A stretch of 64,000 bases of DNA. Origin: Pseudomonadota bacterium. Lineage in GTDB: Bacteria; Pseudomonadota; Gammaproteobacteria; Burkholderiales; Gallionellaceae. The notes under the pieces are model-generated. The model saw only the letters and a program-made list of their open reading frames with translations. It had not been told where the DNA came from and ran no database searches. A program made the translations under genes and the position numbers. Shown here piece after piece: positions 28,014 to 38,400 of this stretch. How positions within the stretch are numbered: the first letter of the stretch is position 1; each line of letters starts with the position of its first letter. The DNA is taken from the NCBI GenBank assembly GCA_021821945.1, contig JAJZTF010000004.1, positions 1-64,000 of the forward strand, read 5' to 3'.

Positions 28014-29279
28014 TTAAGGTTGTGGTCCCCATACAGGCTCGCGAGCATCGCCGCTTTGCGTGAACATGTGTTGCTGGACACGACCATCGCTGGACACAGT
28101 CGCTAATATACCACGGCCGCGGGCTTCGCTGGCAAACAGAATGATTTTTCCATTGGGCGCGAAGCTCGGCTTTCTCTCCCATCCGCCTTCTGTGAGCGTC
28201 TGCATCTGTCCGTTCTGCAGATCCTGAACGGCGATATAAAACTGTCCGCCTGTCAGATGCGCGAAAACAAAGGACTTGCCGTCTGGGCTGTAGCGCGGCG
28301 AGAAAGCGTTGCCGCCTGCAAAGGTCAGACGCTGCGGCGCGCCGCCTGAGGCCGGCATCTGGTATATCTGTGGGCTTCCCCCCTGATCCGATGTGAACAG
28401 GATGGATTGCCCGTCTGGAGAGAAATTGGGTTCGGTGTCTATCGCACCGCTGAAGCTGATCCGGCGCAGGCCTGTCCCGTCCGGATTCAGGAGATAGATC
28501 TGCGAACTTCCGTCATGGGTCATCACGATCGCAAGCTGCTTGCCGTCAGGCGACCAGGCTGGCGCGCTGTTGCTCCCCGGGAAGTCAGCCACTGCCCTGC
28601 GCTTGTTGTTGAGCAGGGACTGCACGTACACTGCCGCATGACCCGTCTCGAAGCTCACATAGGCCAGGCTCTTGCCGTCAGGAGACCAGGCAGGAGACAT
28701 GATGGGCTCTCTCTGTCTCAGGACGACCTGGTCGTTGTAGCCATCGCTGTCCGCGACGATCAGGCTGTAGCTCTTGGACTGGCGGTTCACATATGCGATT
28801 CTCGTACTGAACACGCCCTTGTCACCGGTCAGCTTCTCATAGATCAGGTCCGCAATGCGGTGGCCCACCGCGCGCATCTGGCTGTCGCTTGCGGACACCG
28901 CCTCTCCCAGTAGCTGGCCGTGCTTCACCACGTCCAGCAGCCGAAAACGCGCCTCTATGCGCCCGTTCTGCACGCTGACATTGCCTATCCCAAGCGCATC
29001 CGCGCCTCGCAGCTGCCAGTCGCTGAAATTCACATCCGCCGTCTCGTGAGGCGATTTTCCCGTGGTGTCGACGATGCGGAAGAGCCCGGAGCGAGTGAGA
29101 TCGCCCGTCACCACATCGTTGATCTCTGCGCCCAGCTTCTCGTCTCCCCCCATGGGCACGAGCGCGATCGGAATCTGGTGCTCCCCCGCTCCTATGATCT
29201 CGATGCTCAAGGCCGCATTTGAAACGGCGCTATGCGCCAGCATCAGAAGTCCCAGCGCGCCTGAAAATATTTTCAACAT
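28014..29279 (-). CDS. tolB: Tol-Pal system beta-propeller protein TolB
   Basis: 421 residues: signal peptide (GALGLLMLAHSAVSNAA), an N-terminal D1 domain (about 25-150), and six beta-propeller blades with repeated SPDGKSLAYVSFE, SPDGKQLAIV and SPDGQSILFTSDQGG motifs. TolB binds Pal or TolA in the periplasm. ATG 29279 with GGAAAGG upstream is chosen over an in-frame start 21 bases earlier. It begins four bases after tolA. Confidence 0.96.
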   Translation of the reverse strand: MLKIFSGALGLLMLAHSAVSNAALSIEIIGAGEHQIPIALVPMGGDEKLGAEINDVVTGDLTRSGLFRIVDTTGKSPHETADVNFSDWQLRGADALGIGNVSVQNGRIEARFRLLDVVKHGQLLGEAVSASDSQMRAVGHRIADLIYEKLTGDKGVFSTRIAYVNRQSKSYSLIVADSDGYNDQVVLRQREPIMSPAWSPDGKSLAYVSFETGHAAVYVQSLLNNKRRAVADFPGSNSAPAWSPDGKQLAIVMTHDGSSQIYLLNPDGTGLRRISFSGAIDTEPNFSPDGQSILFTSDQGGSPQIYQMPASGGAPQRLTFAGGNAFSPRYSPDGKSFVFAHLTGGQFYIAVQDLQNGQMQTLTEGGWERKPSFAPNGKIILFASEARGRGILATVSSDGRVQQHMFTQSGDAREPVWGPQP

Positions 29280-29283
29280 TAGA

Positions 29284-30069
29284 CTACCTTTCCTTTCCAT
29301 CTGGTCTGAAACTCAGTTTCAGTTCGCGAAAATGGCTGAACACGCTCGCATCCGAAGGCAGCGGCAAGGGATCGGACTTCAGGATCGCGCGTTCCACCGC
29401 ATTGTCATAAGCCACATTGCCGCTTGATTTCGTGAGCCTCGCGTTCATCACCGATCCGCCGGGCAAGAGCGTCACCGTGAACTCGGCCTTCGCATCTGGC
29501 GCGACATTGGGCGGCATCACGATGTTGCTGCGTATCTTGCTCGCAATTTTAGCAGTATATTCGTCCACCACCTTGCCCGACACGGCATCCTGCACCGTCT
29601 GTGCATTCGTCTTGGAAGGGGAAGAGCGGCCGGGTTGCACATTTGCCCAGAGCTGCGCCTCCTCCTTCGCGGAGAGCTTCTTCGAAGGCTTCTGTTCAGT
29701 CTTAACCTTGGGTTTAGGCTCTGGGACAGGCTTGGGCTTGGGTTTGACCTCGGGCTTTGGCTTGACGACTTCAAGCCTGGGCTTCTTTTCAGGAAGCGCG
29801 ATGTCGGGCTTGGCCTTCTCCTGCACGGGCTCGGGAGGCGTTTCCACCGGCTTCACGACTGGACGGGGCGGAGGCGGGGGAGGGGGTTCGGAGACAGGCT
29901 TGGCTGTCGGCAGATTCTGCCAGAGCTCCACGCTCATCGCGGACTGAGCCTGCGGCTTGGTCTGCCAGGCGAGGCCGAAATAAAGGAACCCGAAGAAAAG
30001 AAGATGAACGAGCAGGGCCAGTATGCCCGCCGGCAGCTTGTAGGGTTCCTGGTAAACCGCCTCGCTCAT
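29284..30069 (-). CDS. tolA: Tol-Pal energy transducer TolA
   Basis: 261 residues. One membrane helix near 15-35 (LLVHLLFFGFLYFGLAW), then a long Pro/Lys/Glu-rich periplasmic span (60-135) with repeated KPK and PEPKPK units, and a TonB-like C-terminal domain (160-255; VTLLPGGSVMNARLTKSSGN). TolA spans the periplasm and transmits the proton-motive force from TolQR to TolB/Pal. Its ATG overlaps the tolR stop by four bases. Confidence 0.94.
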   Translation of the reverse strand: MSEAVYQEPYKLPAGILALLVHLLFFGFLYFGLAWQTKPQAQSAMSVELWQNLPTAKPVSEPPPPPPPRPVVKPVETPPEPVQEKAKPDIALPEKKPRLEVVKPKPEVKPKPKPVPEPKPKVKTEQKPSKKLSAKEEAQLWANVQPGRSSPSKTNAQTVQDAVSGKVVDEYTAKIASKIRSNIVMPPNVAPDAKAEFTVTLLPGGSVMNARLTKSSGNVAYDNAVERAILKSDPLPLPSDASVFSHFRELKLSFRPDGKER

Positions 30070-30491
30070 TGCTTGACGGCTTGAGTCAGAAGGCCCACTT
30101 TCCTGATATGCTGCTGCTGAAGCACGTCCATCACGTTCATGACCTCTTCATAGCGCACGCTCTTGTCGGCCGAAATCACCACCGCCTGGTCGGACTGCAT
30201 GTCCTGCCTGGCCTTCAGGATAGAGACCAGTTCATCCCTGGAAACTGCAGCTTCCACATCTCCCTTGGCATGGTCGCGCAAGGAAAGCGTGCCGTCCTTC
30301 TTGATGATGACTTCAAGCGGGGCAGGGGAGGGAACGGAAGCCTTGCTGACCTGTGGCAGGTCTACCTGGCCGGGATTCATCATCGGGGCAGCCACCATGA
30401 AGATCACCAGCAGCACCAGCATCACGTCGATGTAGGGCACGACGTTGATATCGTTCATCAGGCGGTTTTTCTTGCGCGGCATCGATCTCAT
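30066..30491 (-). CDS. tolR: Tol-Pal proton channel subunit TolR
   Basis: 141 residues starting MRSMPRKKNRLMNDINVVPY. The single helix contains the essential aspartate in YIDVMLVLLVIFMV (Asp22), and the periplasmic ExbD/TolR domain has VVISADKSVRYEEVMNVMD. With TolQ it forms the ion channel driving TolA. ATG 30491 overlaps the tolQ stop by four bases; an apparent longer frame through tolQ is not real. Confidence 0.95.
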   Translation of the reverse strand: MRSMPRKKNRLMNDINVVPYIDVMLVLLVIFMVAAPMMNPGQVDLPQVSKASVPSPAPLEVIIKKDGTLSLRDHAKGDVEAAVSRDELVSILKARQDMQSDQAVVISADKSVRYEEVMNVMDVLQQQHIRKVGLLTQAVKQ

Positions 30492-31165
30492 GGCTGGCGC
30501 TGCAGTACGTTGGAAAATTCTTCGGTGAAACTCTCGAAGCGGGTCGAAAGCCTGTCTATCGCATGGGCATAACGGTTGTATGCGACCACCGCCGGAATGG
30601 CCGCGAAAAGGCCCATCGCGGTTGCGACCAGCGCCTCTGCGATGCCGGGCGCGACATGGGCGAGCGTTGCCTGGCCTACATTCGCAAGCCCCCTGAACGC
30701 GTTCATGATGCCCCATACCGTGCCGAAGAGACCAACATAAGGGCTCACCGATCCCACGGATGCAAGGAATGCGAGATGCGATTCCAGCCTGTCCATCTCC
30801 CTCTGGTAGGTCGCCCTCATCGCACGGCGCGTACCCTCCATCACCGCGCTGCTGTCCACGCCATGCTGTTTCTTGAGCTTCACGAACTCGACGAAGCCTG
30901 CGGCGAAGATACGCTCCAGCGCCCCCTGGTCGGACCTCGAGGGATTATTCACAGACCTGTAGACATCGTTGAGATTGGGATTGCGCCAGAACGACTCCTC
31001 GAATTCCCGCGTCAATCTCGTCTCCCGGCGTATCGCGAAGAGCTTCAGGAAGATGTACCACCACGACATCATGGACACGAGAAGCAATAACCCCATCACC
31101 ATCTGCACCAGCGCGCTGGCCGTGCTGATCAAATGAACAAAAGACAGATCCTGTGTGACTTCCAT
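30488..31165 (-). CDS. tolQ: Tol-Pal proton channel subunit TolQ
   Basis: 225 residues of the MotA/TolQ/ExbB family with three membrane helices: the first at about 13-35, the other two around VSPYVGLFGTVWGIMNAFRG and GIAEALVATAMGLFAAIPAV. It is the channel scaffold around TolR. ATG 31165 has AGAAAGG six bases upstream; TTG 31171 is the other possibility. Follows ybgC by 19 bases in the canonical order. Confidence 0.96.
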   Translation of the reverse strand: MEVTQDLSFVHLISTASALVQMVMGLLLLVSMMSWWYIFLKLFAIRRETRLTREFEESFWRNPNLNDVYRSVNNPSRSDQGALERIFAAGFVEFVKLKKQHGVDSSAVMEGTRRAMRATYQREMDRLESHLAFLASVGSVSPYVGLFGTVWGIMNAFRGLANVGQATLAHVAPGIAEALVATAMGLFAAIPAVVAYNRYAHAIDRLSTRFESFTEEFSNVLQRQP

Positions 31166-31184
31166 TCGCAACCTTTCTTAAAAT

Positions 31185-31598
31185 TTAGATATCCGCCTGG
31201 TGCAGCATCCTCGAGCGCAGCGCATCCGGCACCCCGACCGGCCTGAACGCCTCCTTCGAGACGCATACTAGATGCACTTCGCCCGTGGTCAGCAATTCTT
31301 CCTCGCGTCTTACCGTCTGCAGAAGCGTCAGGCGGGAGCGCCCGATATCTGAGACCGCAGCCGTCACCTCGAGCATGTCATCGAGCAGTGCGGGCTTCAG
31401 ATAATCCAGCTTCAGCGATCTCACCACGAACATCACGCCGAATTCGCGAAGCAGATCCGCATTGCTGTAACCGTGGGAGCGCAGCCACTCAGTCCGCGCT
31501 CGCTCCATAAAGTTCACATAGCTTGCATGATAAACCACGCCGCCCGCGTCCGTGTCCTGGAAATACACGCGTATTGGCCAGCTATAAGGATCACTCAT
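31185..31598 (-). CDS. ybgC: Tol-Pal-associated acyl-CoA thioesterase YbgC
   Basis: 137 residues of the hot-dog thioesterase fold. The active-site region is [22 protein letters not shown] with the catalytic Asp, then [11 protein letters not shown]. Members hydrolyse short or long acyl-CoAs and associate with phospholipid enzymes at the inner membrane. It is the first gene of the tol cluster and its ATG lies eight bases inside the end of ruvB, so tol transcription may start in or before the ruv genes. Confidence 0.94.
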   Translation of the reverse strand: MSDPYSWPIRVYFQDTDAGGVVYHASYVNFMERARTEWLRSHGYSNADLLREFGVMFVVRSLKLDYLKPALLDDMLEVTAAVSDIGRSRLTLLQTVRREEELLTTGEVHLVCVSKEAFRPVGVPDALRSRMLHQADI

Positions 31599-32646
31599 CG
31601 AAAAGATCCTCGTCCCCGAGATGGCTCGCCACCGTCAGGCCGAAGTGGAGATAGGCATTCGCGGTCGCCATCCTTCCGCGGGGCGTGCGCTGCAGATATC
31701 CCTGCTGGATCAGATAGGGCTCCAGCACATCCTCTATCGTATCGCGCTCTTCGCCTATCGCGGAGGCCAGGTTGTCCACGCCAACAGGGCCGCCAGAAAA
31801 TTTTTCGATGATCGTCAGAAGAAGCTTCCTGTCCATCAGGTCCAGTCCTTCCTTGTCCACATCCAGCATGGTGAGCGCGGCATCCGCAACCTTCTGAGTC
31901 GCATCGCCCTTCGATTTCACGTCCGCATAGTCTCGTACACGGCGCAGCAAACGATTCGCGATGCGCGGGGTTCCGCGGGAGCGACGCGCGATTTCCAGCG
32001 CCGCGTCTTGTGAAAGCTTCATTTCCATAAGCCCAGCGGAGCGCATCGTGATGCGCTGCAATTCTTCCGGCGTATAGAACTCCAGCCTAGAGACGATGCC
32101 GAAGCGGTCGCGCAACGGATTGGTCAGCATGCCCGCCCTGGTCGTCGCACCCACCAGGGTGAAGGGGGGAAGATCGAGTTTCACCGAGCGTGCGGCGGGC
32201 CCCTCTCCTATCATGATGTCGATCTGGTAATCCTCCAGCGCGGGATAGAGTATCTCCTCGACCACAGGCGAAAGCCGGTGAATCTCGTCGATGAACAGCA
32301 CGTCGTTGGGTTCCAGGTTGGTGAGCAGCGCGGCAAGGTCTCCCGCCCTTTCCAGCACGGGACCCGAGGTGTGGCGCAGATTCACGCCCATCTCGCGCGC
32401 GATGATCTGCGCGAGCGTGGTCTTGCCAAGGCCGGGCGGCCCGAACAGCAGGACATGGTCCAGGGGTTCCGAGCGCTGCTTTGCCGCCTGCATGAAAATG
32501 CCAAGCTGCTCGCGTATCTTTTCCTGCCCCACGTATTCTTCGAGCTGCTTGGGGCGCAGCGCACGCTCCAAGGCCTCCTCCTGGCGCGATGCGACGGCGG
32601 GCGTGCTAAGACGCGGTTCGCTTGTCAAGTTTTCGCTGTGTATCAT
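31591..32646 (-). CDS. ruvB: Holliday junction branch-migration helicase RuvB
   Basis: 351 residues of AAA+ ATPase: Walker [10 protein letters not shown] (69-77), Walker B LFIDEIH (Asp120, Glu121), sensor [10 protein letters not shown], and a C-terminal winged helix ([16 protein letters not shown]). It forms hexameric rings that pump DNA at RuvA-bound junctions. It overlaps ruvA by four bases and ybgC by eight. Confidence 0.97.
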   Translation of the reverse strand: MIHSENLTSEPRLSTPAVASRQEEALERALRPKQLEEYVGQEKIREQLGIFMQAAKQRSEPLDHVLLFGPPGLGKTTLAQIIAREMGVNLRHTSGPVLERAGDLAALLTNLEPNDVLFIDEIHRLSPVVEEILYPALEDYQIDIMIGEGPAARSVKLDLPPFTLVGATTRAGMLTNPLRDRFGIVSRLEFYTPEELQRITMRSAGLMEMKLSQDAALEIARRSRGTPRIANRLLRRVRDYADVKSKGDATQKVADAALTMLDVDKEGLDLMDRKLLLTIIEKFSGGPVGVDNLASAIGEERDTIEDVLEPYLIQQGYLQRTPRGRMATANAYLHFGLTVASHLGDEDLFDE

Positions 32647-33221
32647 GCCTTGGATAATAGCTTGAGCGCCTGCCTTATGCCATCAGAAACGCCGACATCA
32701 TCCGGCAGCTGCCGGGCGGCCCAGTCCGCCTCCTTGCCGTTGTAGCCCAATGCCTGCAGCGCATTGACGATGTCGCTACTGCCACCCGCATAGGCATCGC
32801 TTTGAATTGAAGCCGCACCTTCCGAAAACTTTCCCTGAAGCTCGAGCAGCAGTCTCTCCGCCGTCTTCTTGCCCACGCCCGGTATCCGGGTCAGCATCCC
32901 GGTCTCCTTGTTCGCGACCGCATGGGCGAGATCGGCGAGGCTCAATCCCGAAAGCACGGAGAGCGCAAGCTTGGGCCCCACCCCGCTGATCTTCAGCAGC
33001 TGGCGGAATGCGGTGCGCTCCTCGCTGGAGCCGAAACCGTATAAAAGATGCGCATCCTCGCGCACGATCAGCTGGGTGTGCAGCACCACCCTTTCGTTGA
33101 GGGAGGGAAGGTTGTAGAAGGTGCTCATCGGCACGTCGACCTCATAGCCCACTCCCTGCACGTCGAGCAGGATCTGTGGCGGATTCTTCTCCAGCAATAT
33201 TCCGGTTATGCGACCTATCAT
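32643..33221 (-). CDS. ruvA: Holliday junction-binding protein RuvA
   Basis: 192 residues: N-terminal OB fold ([20 protein letters not shown]), two helix-hairpin-helix units ([38 protein letters not shown]) and a C-terminal domain III ([20 protein letters not shown]) that contacts RuvB. It recognises and flattens Holliday junctions. It begins 14 bases after ruvC. Confidence 0.96.
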   Translation of the reverse strand: MIGRITGILLEKNPPQILLDVQGVGYEVDVPMSTFYNLPSLNERVVLHTQLIVREDAHLLYGFGSSEERTAFRQLLKISGVGPKLALSVLSGLSLADLAHAVANKETGMLTRIPGVGKKTAERLLLELQGKFSEGAASIQSDAYAGGSSDIVNALQALGYNGKEADWAARQLPDDVGVSDGIRQALKLLSKA

Positions 33222-33235
33222 CCAGTATCTCCGGT

Positions 33236-33757
33236 TCAGACCAGACGGCCGGCGCGCACCCTGAATCCGCGCGTCGGAAATTTCCCCAGCCCCTGCCCGC
33301 CGTGCGCATGGCAGATCGCGCAGGCCAGCGCATCCGCCGCATCCGGACTCGGCGTGCCTGTAAGCCTCAAGAGGCGCTGCACCATCATCTGAACCTGCTC
33401 CTTTTCTGCATGACCATTGCCGACGACGGATTGCTTGATCTGCAGCGCCGTGTATTCTCCAACCTCGAGGTCGGCCAGCACCGCGGCGCAGACCGCGGCT
33501 CCGCGCGCCTGCCCGAGAAGCAGAGTGGACTGCGGATTGACATTGACGAACACCTTTTCGACCGCCACCTGATCGGGCCTGTGCTGACTGATCACCACAC
33601 CCAGTGAGTCCAGGATGACCTTGAGCCTGCCCGGCAGCGATTCCTCGCTCTGCGTCCTGATGCAGCCGCTCGCGACATAGTTGATGGCCTGGCCTTCCGC
33701 ATCGATCACGCCGAATCCCGTGACGCGCAGGCCGGGGTCTATGCCCAGTATCCTCAC
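33236..33757 (-). CDS. ruvC: Holliday junction resolvase RuvC
   Basis: 173 residues of RNase H fold. The acidic catalytic set is Asp7 (GIDPGL), Glu67 (VAVEKVF), and Asp139/Asp142 ([13 protein letters not shown]). [15 protein letters not shown] is a RuvC hallmark. It cuts junctions symmetrically after RuvAB migration. The start overlaps the yebC stop by four bases. Confidence 0.97.
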   Translation of the reverse strand: MRILGIDPGLRVTGFGVIDAEGQAINYVASGCIRTQSEESLPGRLKVILDSLGVVISQHRPDQVAVEKVFVNVNPQSTLLLGQARGAAVCAAVLADLEVGEYTALQIKQSVVGNGHAEKEQVQMMVQRLLRLTGTPSPDAADALACAICHAHGGQGLGKFPTRGFRVRAGRLV

Positions 33758-34479
33758 TCTTCTATGACAGCCGTGGTATAGACTTCCTGAACGTCGTCCA
33801 GGTCCTCCAGCGCGTCGAGCAGCTTCTGCATCTTCACCGCATCCTCACCCGTGAAGATCACTTCGTTCGCGGGCTTCATGATGACTTCGCCGAATTCGGG
33901 CTTGTAGCCTGCGGTCTCGAGCGCCTGCCTGACCGCGATGAAGTCGTTTGGCGCCGTGATCACCTCTATGCTGCCGTCGTCGTTGCTCACGATGTCCTCC
34001 GCACCGGCATCGAGTGCGACTTCCATCAGGCCGTTCTCGTCCGTTCCGGGCGCGAATATCATCTGTCCGCAATGCTTGAACATGAATGCGACCGATCCGT
34101 CCGTGCCAAGGTTGCCGCCATATTTGGTGAAGGCATGGCGCACTTCGGCCACGGTGCGCGTCTTGTTGTCCGTCATGCAGTCCACCATCACCGCGGCGCC
34201 GTTGATGCCGTATCCCTCGTAGCGGATCTCGGTGTATTGCACGCCCTCGAGCTCGCCGCTTCCGCGCTTGATCGCGCGCTCCACGTTGTCCTTGGGCATG
34301 TTGTTCGCATAAGCCTTGTCCATCGCAAGGCGCAGACGCGGGTTGCCCGCAGGATCGCCGCCGCCCATGCGCGCGGCCACCGTGATTTCCTTGATCAGCC
34401 TCGTGAATATCTTGCCCCGCTTGGCATCCTGCTTGCCCTTGCGGTGCTGGATATTCGCCCACTTGCTGTGTCCTGCCAT
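33754..34479 (-). CDS. yebC: YebC/TACO1-family regulatory protein
   Basis: 241 residues beginning [20 protein letters not shown], the invariant family start, with [20 protein letters not shown] and [20 protein letters not shown]. YebC proteins are DNA-associated or ribosome-associated factors; recent work on relatives points to translation of difficult sequences such as polyproline, and older work to transcription control. It precedes ruvC in most proteobacteria. A longer frame upstream of 34479 is not conserved. Confidence 0.95.
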   Translation of the reverse strand: MAGHSKWANIQHRKGKQDAKRGKIFTRLIKEITVAARMGGGDPAGNPRLRLAMDKAYANNMPKDNVERAIKRGSGELEGVQYTEIRYEGYGINGAAVMVDCMTDNKTRTVAEVRHAFTKYGGNLGTDGSVAFMFKHCGQMIFAPGTDENGLMEVALDAGAEDIVSNDDGSIEVITAPNDFIAVRQALETAGYKPEFGEVIMKPANEVIFTGEDAVKMQKLLDALEDLDDVQEVYTTAVIEE

Positions 34480-34555
34480 GATGTTCTCCAAATCGATATC
34501 GGGCGATGTTATCATTTCCCCCCGATTAACCCAATATGCGGGGAGTCGCCCGACG

Positions 34556-35158
34556 ATGAAAGCCATATTGATCGCAAACCCCAAGGGGGGCAGCGGAAAG
34601 ACCACGCTGTCCGTTAACATCGCGGGTTTTCTGGCCAACCAGGGAAAGCATGTCGCGCTGCTGGACCTTGACCGGCAGAAGTCGGCCACGCTATGGGTCA
34701 ATGCGCGATCAAGCGAGCTTCCCGAGATCACGACCCTGGAATCGAAGAAGGGCGAGGGCTACCTCATGGACAGGCTGGTGATAGATACGCCCGCCGGGCT
34801 GCACGGCAAGAACCTGGCCCATGCCATGAAACTTGCCAGGAAGATCATCGTTCCGATCTCCCCATCGCTTTTCGACCTCCATGCAAGCCGGGATTTTTTG
34901 CAAACCCTGTCAAAAGAGGCGAGAAGATGCCAGATAGGCGTGGTCGGCATGCGCATGAGCGCTCGCACCCACGCGGCAGCGGCACTGGAAAACTTTCTTG
35001 CGGGACTCGATCTTCCGGTGCTCGCCTATCTGCGGGAAACGCAGATCTATGTGAATGCCGCCTTCGAGGGGAGATCGCTTTTCGATCTTCCTCCCCATCT
35101 TGCGGCGCGCGAGCTGGAACAGTGGGAATTCATGCTGGACTGGCTGGAAAAGGGCTAG
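34556..35158 (+). CDS. Orphan ParA-family ATPase
   Basis: 200 residues with the deviant Walker A KGGSGKTT (residues 10-17), [17 protein letters not shown] and [10 protein letters not shown] as switch motifs. There is no parB or centromere repeat nearby, so it is not the chromosome partition gene. Such orphan ParA proteins position various cargoes or are of unknown role. It is divergent from yebC and its stop overlaps the end of the next minus-strand gene by four bases. Confidence 0.82.
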   Translation: MKAILIANPKGGSGKTTLSVNIAGFLANQGKHVALLDLDRQKSATLWVNARSSELPEITTLESKKGEGYLMDRLVIDTPAGLHGKNLAHAMKLARKIIVPISPSLFDLHASRDFLQTLSKEARRCQIGVVGMRMSARTHAAAALENFLAGLDLPVLAYLRETQIYVNAAFEGRSLFDLPPHLAARELEQWEFMLDWLEKG

Positions 35159-35388
35159 CCTCTTTTCGCCCTGGCCGCCTCCAGCGCATCCTTCAGCGTG
35201 TCCTCGCTCAGCGCATTCAGTGCCTTGGAGAGCCTTTCCGCCGCATCCATGACCGATGCGGGCAGATCCTTCGCTTCGGCATGCGAGATCATCATGGCGG
35301 CAGCACCCACGACATCGAGCAGCATCGCCCTCTCCCGCATCAGCATCTCGATTTCCTCGCTCAGCAACTCGACTTCCTGCTTGTTCAT
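35155..35388 (-). CDS. Small conserved helical protein
   Basis: 77 residues, almost all helical (NKQEVELLSEEIEMLMRERA, then MDAAERLSKALNALSEDTLK). I do not recognise a named family. ATG 35388 has GGAG upstream; the earlier ATG 35409 overlaps a TATAAT sequence (35408-35413) that may be the -10 of its own promoter, so the shorter form is preferred. Lies between hrpA and parA-like genes, on the strand of hrpA but downstream of it. Confidence 0.6.
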   Translation of the reverse strand: MNKQEVELLSEEIEMLMRERAMLLDVVGAAAMMISHAEAKDLPASVMDAAERLSKALNALSEDTLKDALEAARAKRG

Positions 35389-35427
35389 CGGCTTCTCCCA
35401 AAATGCCATTATAGCGCGCCTTTCCCG

Positions 35428-38400
35428 TCAGGACTTGATGGAGGCAAGCATCTTCTCCAGCCGCTTTGCGGAAACGATCACGGGCGTCTTCAACTCCTGT
35501 GCGAAGAGGGACACGCGAAGCTCCTGCAACAGCCAGGCAAACTCTTCCACTCTCGGATCCTGCGCACCCTGCTTCTGGAATTTCTGCAGCGCCTGCAGCA
35601 ATGGCTGGAGCTCCGCCATGCACTTTGCATCGCGCGCCGGATTGGTTCTCAGCTTTTCCATCCGCAGTGCGATCGCCTTCAGGTAGCGCGGCAGATGCTG
35701 CAGCCTTTCATAGGGGGTGTTCGAGATGAAATCCTTGCGCAGCAGCCATTCAAGCTGCGCCTTTATGTCGGAACCCGCCTGCGGATGGCCCCTGATCTGC
35801 ATGGGCGACTTCTGCACCGCCTGATGCTCCGTCAGCACCTGGGAAACCAGCCTTGCGATCTCCTGCGCGATCAGCATGAGGCGGTTCTTCGCCTCCTTGG
35901 CCCGCGCATTGAAGGACGCCTCGTCAACCGGCAAGGGGTCGTTCAGGCATGCCCGGTCGAAGGCCATCGCCAGTATCTGCTGATGAAGCTGCTGCTTAGT
36001 GCCGAAAGGCATGAACATCATGCCCAGCGAATCGGGAAGATTCTTTTCCAGTTGCTTCACCTGTTCCTTCAGGGCAAACATGAAAAGTCTGCGCAGTCCT
36101 GCCCGATGCGCCGCAAGCGCCTGATCCCTGGTGTCGAAGGCGCGCAACACAACGGCGTCCGCATCGTCGACCAGCGCATTGTATAGCGTGACCTTCTGGC
36201 CTGCGCGCCTGACCTCCCGCGTTTCGGAAAAACTCCCGAAATCCCATGAAGTGCTGCGATGCTCTGCAAGTTTGTCCTCCTTGTCCATGATGGACAAGGC
36301 GGGGACTGCGCGCGGAGCAAGCATTGCATGGAGCTCAGAAAAGTTGCGCGACATGCCAAGCTGCCTGCCGTGTTCGTCCAGCACGCGAAAATTCATCATG
36401 AGATGCGCGGGCAGCTGTTCCATGCGAAACGCATCCTGAGGCACGTCGAGCTGCTTCTGCTCGCGAATGTAGCGGATCAGCGCGGGCAGCAGCGGAGAAC
36501 TGGAAGGCTTGACGTCCATGCAGAACGAGGCCGCAAACTCCGGGACGGGAACCAGATGCCTGCGTATCTTCTGCGGCAGCGTCCTGATGAGCTGGGCGAT
36601 CTTTTCGGGCAGCAGCCCGGGAACCAGCCATTCGCACAGCGCGCCTGACACCTGGTTGATCAGCGCGAGCGGCACCGAAAGCGTGATGCCGTCATCGTTC
36701 CTTCCGGGCGAAAAGTTGTAGCTCAGCGCGAATCCCACCCCGTCCATCTTCAATTGCGGCGGAAACTGGTCTGTGGTGATCCCGGCCGCCTCGTGGCGCA
36801 TCAGGTCTTCCTTGTTGAGATAGAGCAGCCTGGGTGCTAGCCTCTCCGCCTCCTTGCGCCAGGCCTCGAAGGCTGCGCCATTGTGTATGTGCTTGGGGAT
36901 GTGGCTGTCGTAGAATGCATAGATCAGCTCGTCGTCGACCAGCACATCGGGACGGCGCGACTTGTGTTCCAGCGCCTGGACTTCTACAATCAGTTTCTGG
37001 TTGTGGGAAAAGAAGGGCGCTCTCGTGTCGAACTCTCCTGCGACCAGCGCCTGGCGTATGAAGATTTCGCGGGATTCGGCGACATTCATGGGACCGTAAT
37101 GCACGCGCCTTTTCGCATTGAGCAGGAGGCCATGCAGCGTGCTTCTCTCGAAAGCCACCACCTGGGCCGGCTTCTTTTCCCAGTGGGGGTCGTAGTAATG
37201 GCGCCTGATCAGATGCCCGCCCGTCTCCTCCAGCCATTCGGGCTCTATCCTCGCAACCGTCCGGGCATATAGCCTGTGGGTCTCGACCAGCTCTCCCGCT
37301 ACCACCCACTTAGGTCCTTTCTTGGCCAGCGTGGAATTCGCCGCAATATGGAACTTGATGCCGCGCGCGCCGAGGTATTCGTTCCCGTCCATGCTCTTCA
37401 TGCCGATGTTTCCCAGGAGGCCGCAGAGCAGCGCCTTGTGTATCTGCTCATAACTTGCGGGAAGCTCGTTCTGGCGCATGCCCATCTCGGACACCTGCGC
37501 ATGAAGCTGCTGGTATAGCTCCCGCCATTCCCGAAGGCGCAGGGGCGAGAGGAAATTCTTGCGGCATTCCTCCGCCAGCAGCCGGTTGGACTGCTTGTGG
37601 GCCAGTGCCTGCTCGAACCATGCCCATATCTTGATGAAAGCCAGAAAATCCGAGCGCTCGTCTTGAAAGCGCCTGTGCGCCTGATCCGCCGCCTCCTGAC
37701 GGTCCAGCGGGCGCTCTCGCGGATCCTGGACGGAGAGCGCGCTTGCGATCACGAGGATCTCGGTCAGGCACTGGTACTGCCTGCCCGCAAGAAGCAGCCT
37801 CGAGATCTTGGGATCCAGGGGAAGCCTGGCAAGTTCTTTCCCCAGGCTGGTCAGTTCTTGCGCATCGTCTATCGCATTCAATTCGGACAGCAGCTGATAA
37901 CCGTCTGCTATCATCCTCGGCGTCGGCGGCTCTATGAACGGAAACTTCGCGACATCCCCGAGATCGAGCGCTCTCATGCGCAGGATGACGGTGGCCAGAG
38001 ACACGCGGAAGATCTCGGGATCCGTGAACTCATCGCGCTGCAGGAAATCCTCCTCGTCGTAGAGCCTGATGCAGATTCCGCTCATCACGCGACCGCAGCG
38101 CCCGGCCCGCTGGTTTGCGGCTGCCCGGGAAATCTTCTCTATGTGCAGCTGTTCGACCTTCTGGCGTATGCTGTAGCGGTTCACGCGCGCAAGGCCGCAG
38201 TCGATCACATAGCCTATGTTGGGCACGGTGAGCGAAGTCTCGGCCACATTGGTCGCCAGCACCACGCGCCGCTTACCTCCGGGCTTGAACACCCTGTCCT
38301 GTTCTGCGGCGGAGAGGCGGGAGAAAAGCGGCAATATCTCAAGCCCATGCGGCCCTGTCTGATGGCGGCGCAATGCGTCCGCGGTATCCCTTATCTCGCG

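Noticed and set aside
29640-29950. Long glycine/leucine-rich frames opposite tolA
   Set aside because: They are mirror images of the Pro/Lys-rich TolA repeats and have no start or ribosome signals.
34499-34553. Inverted repeat TCGGGCGA...TCGCCCGA between yebC and the ParA gene
   Set aside because: The arms are perfect but 39 bases apart and GC-rich, close to what chance gives; no factor is suggested.
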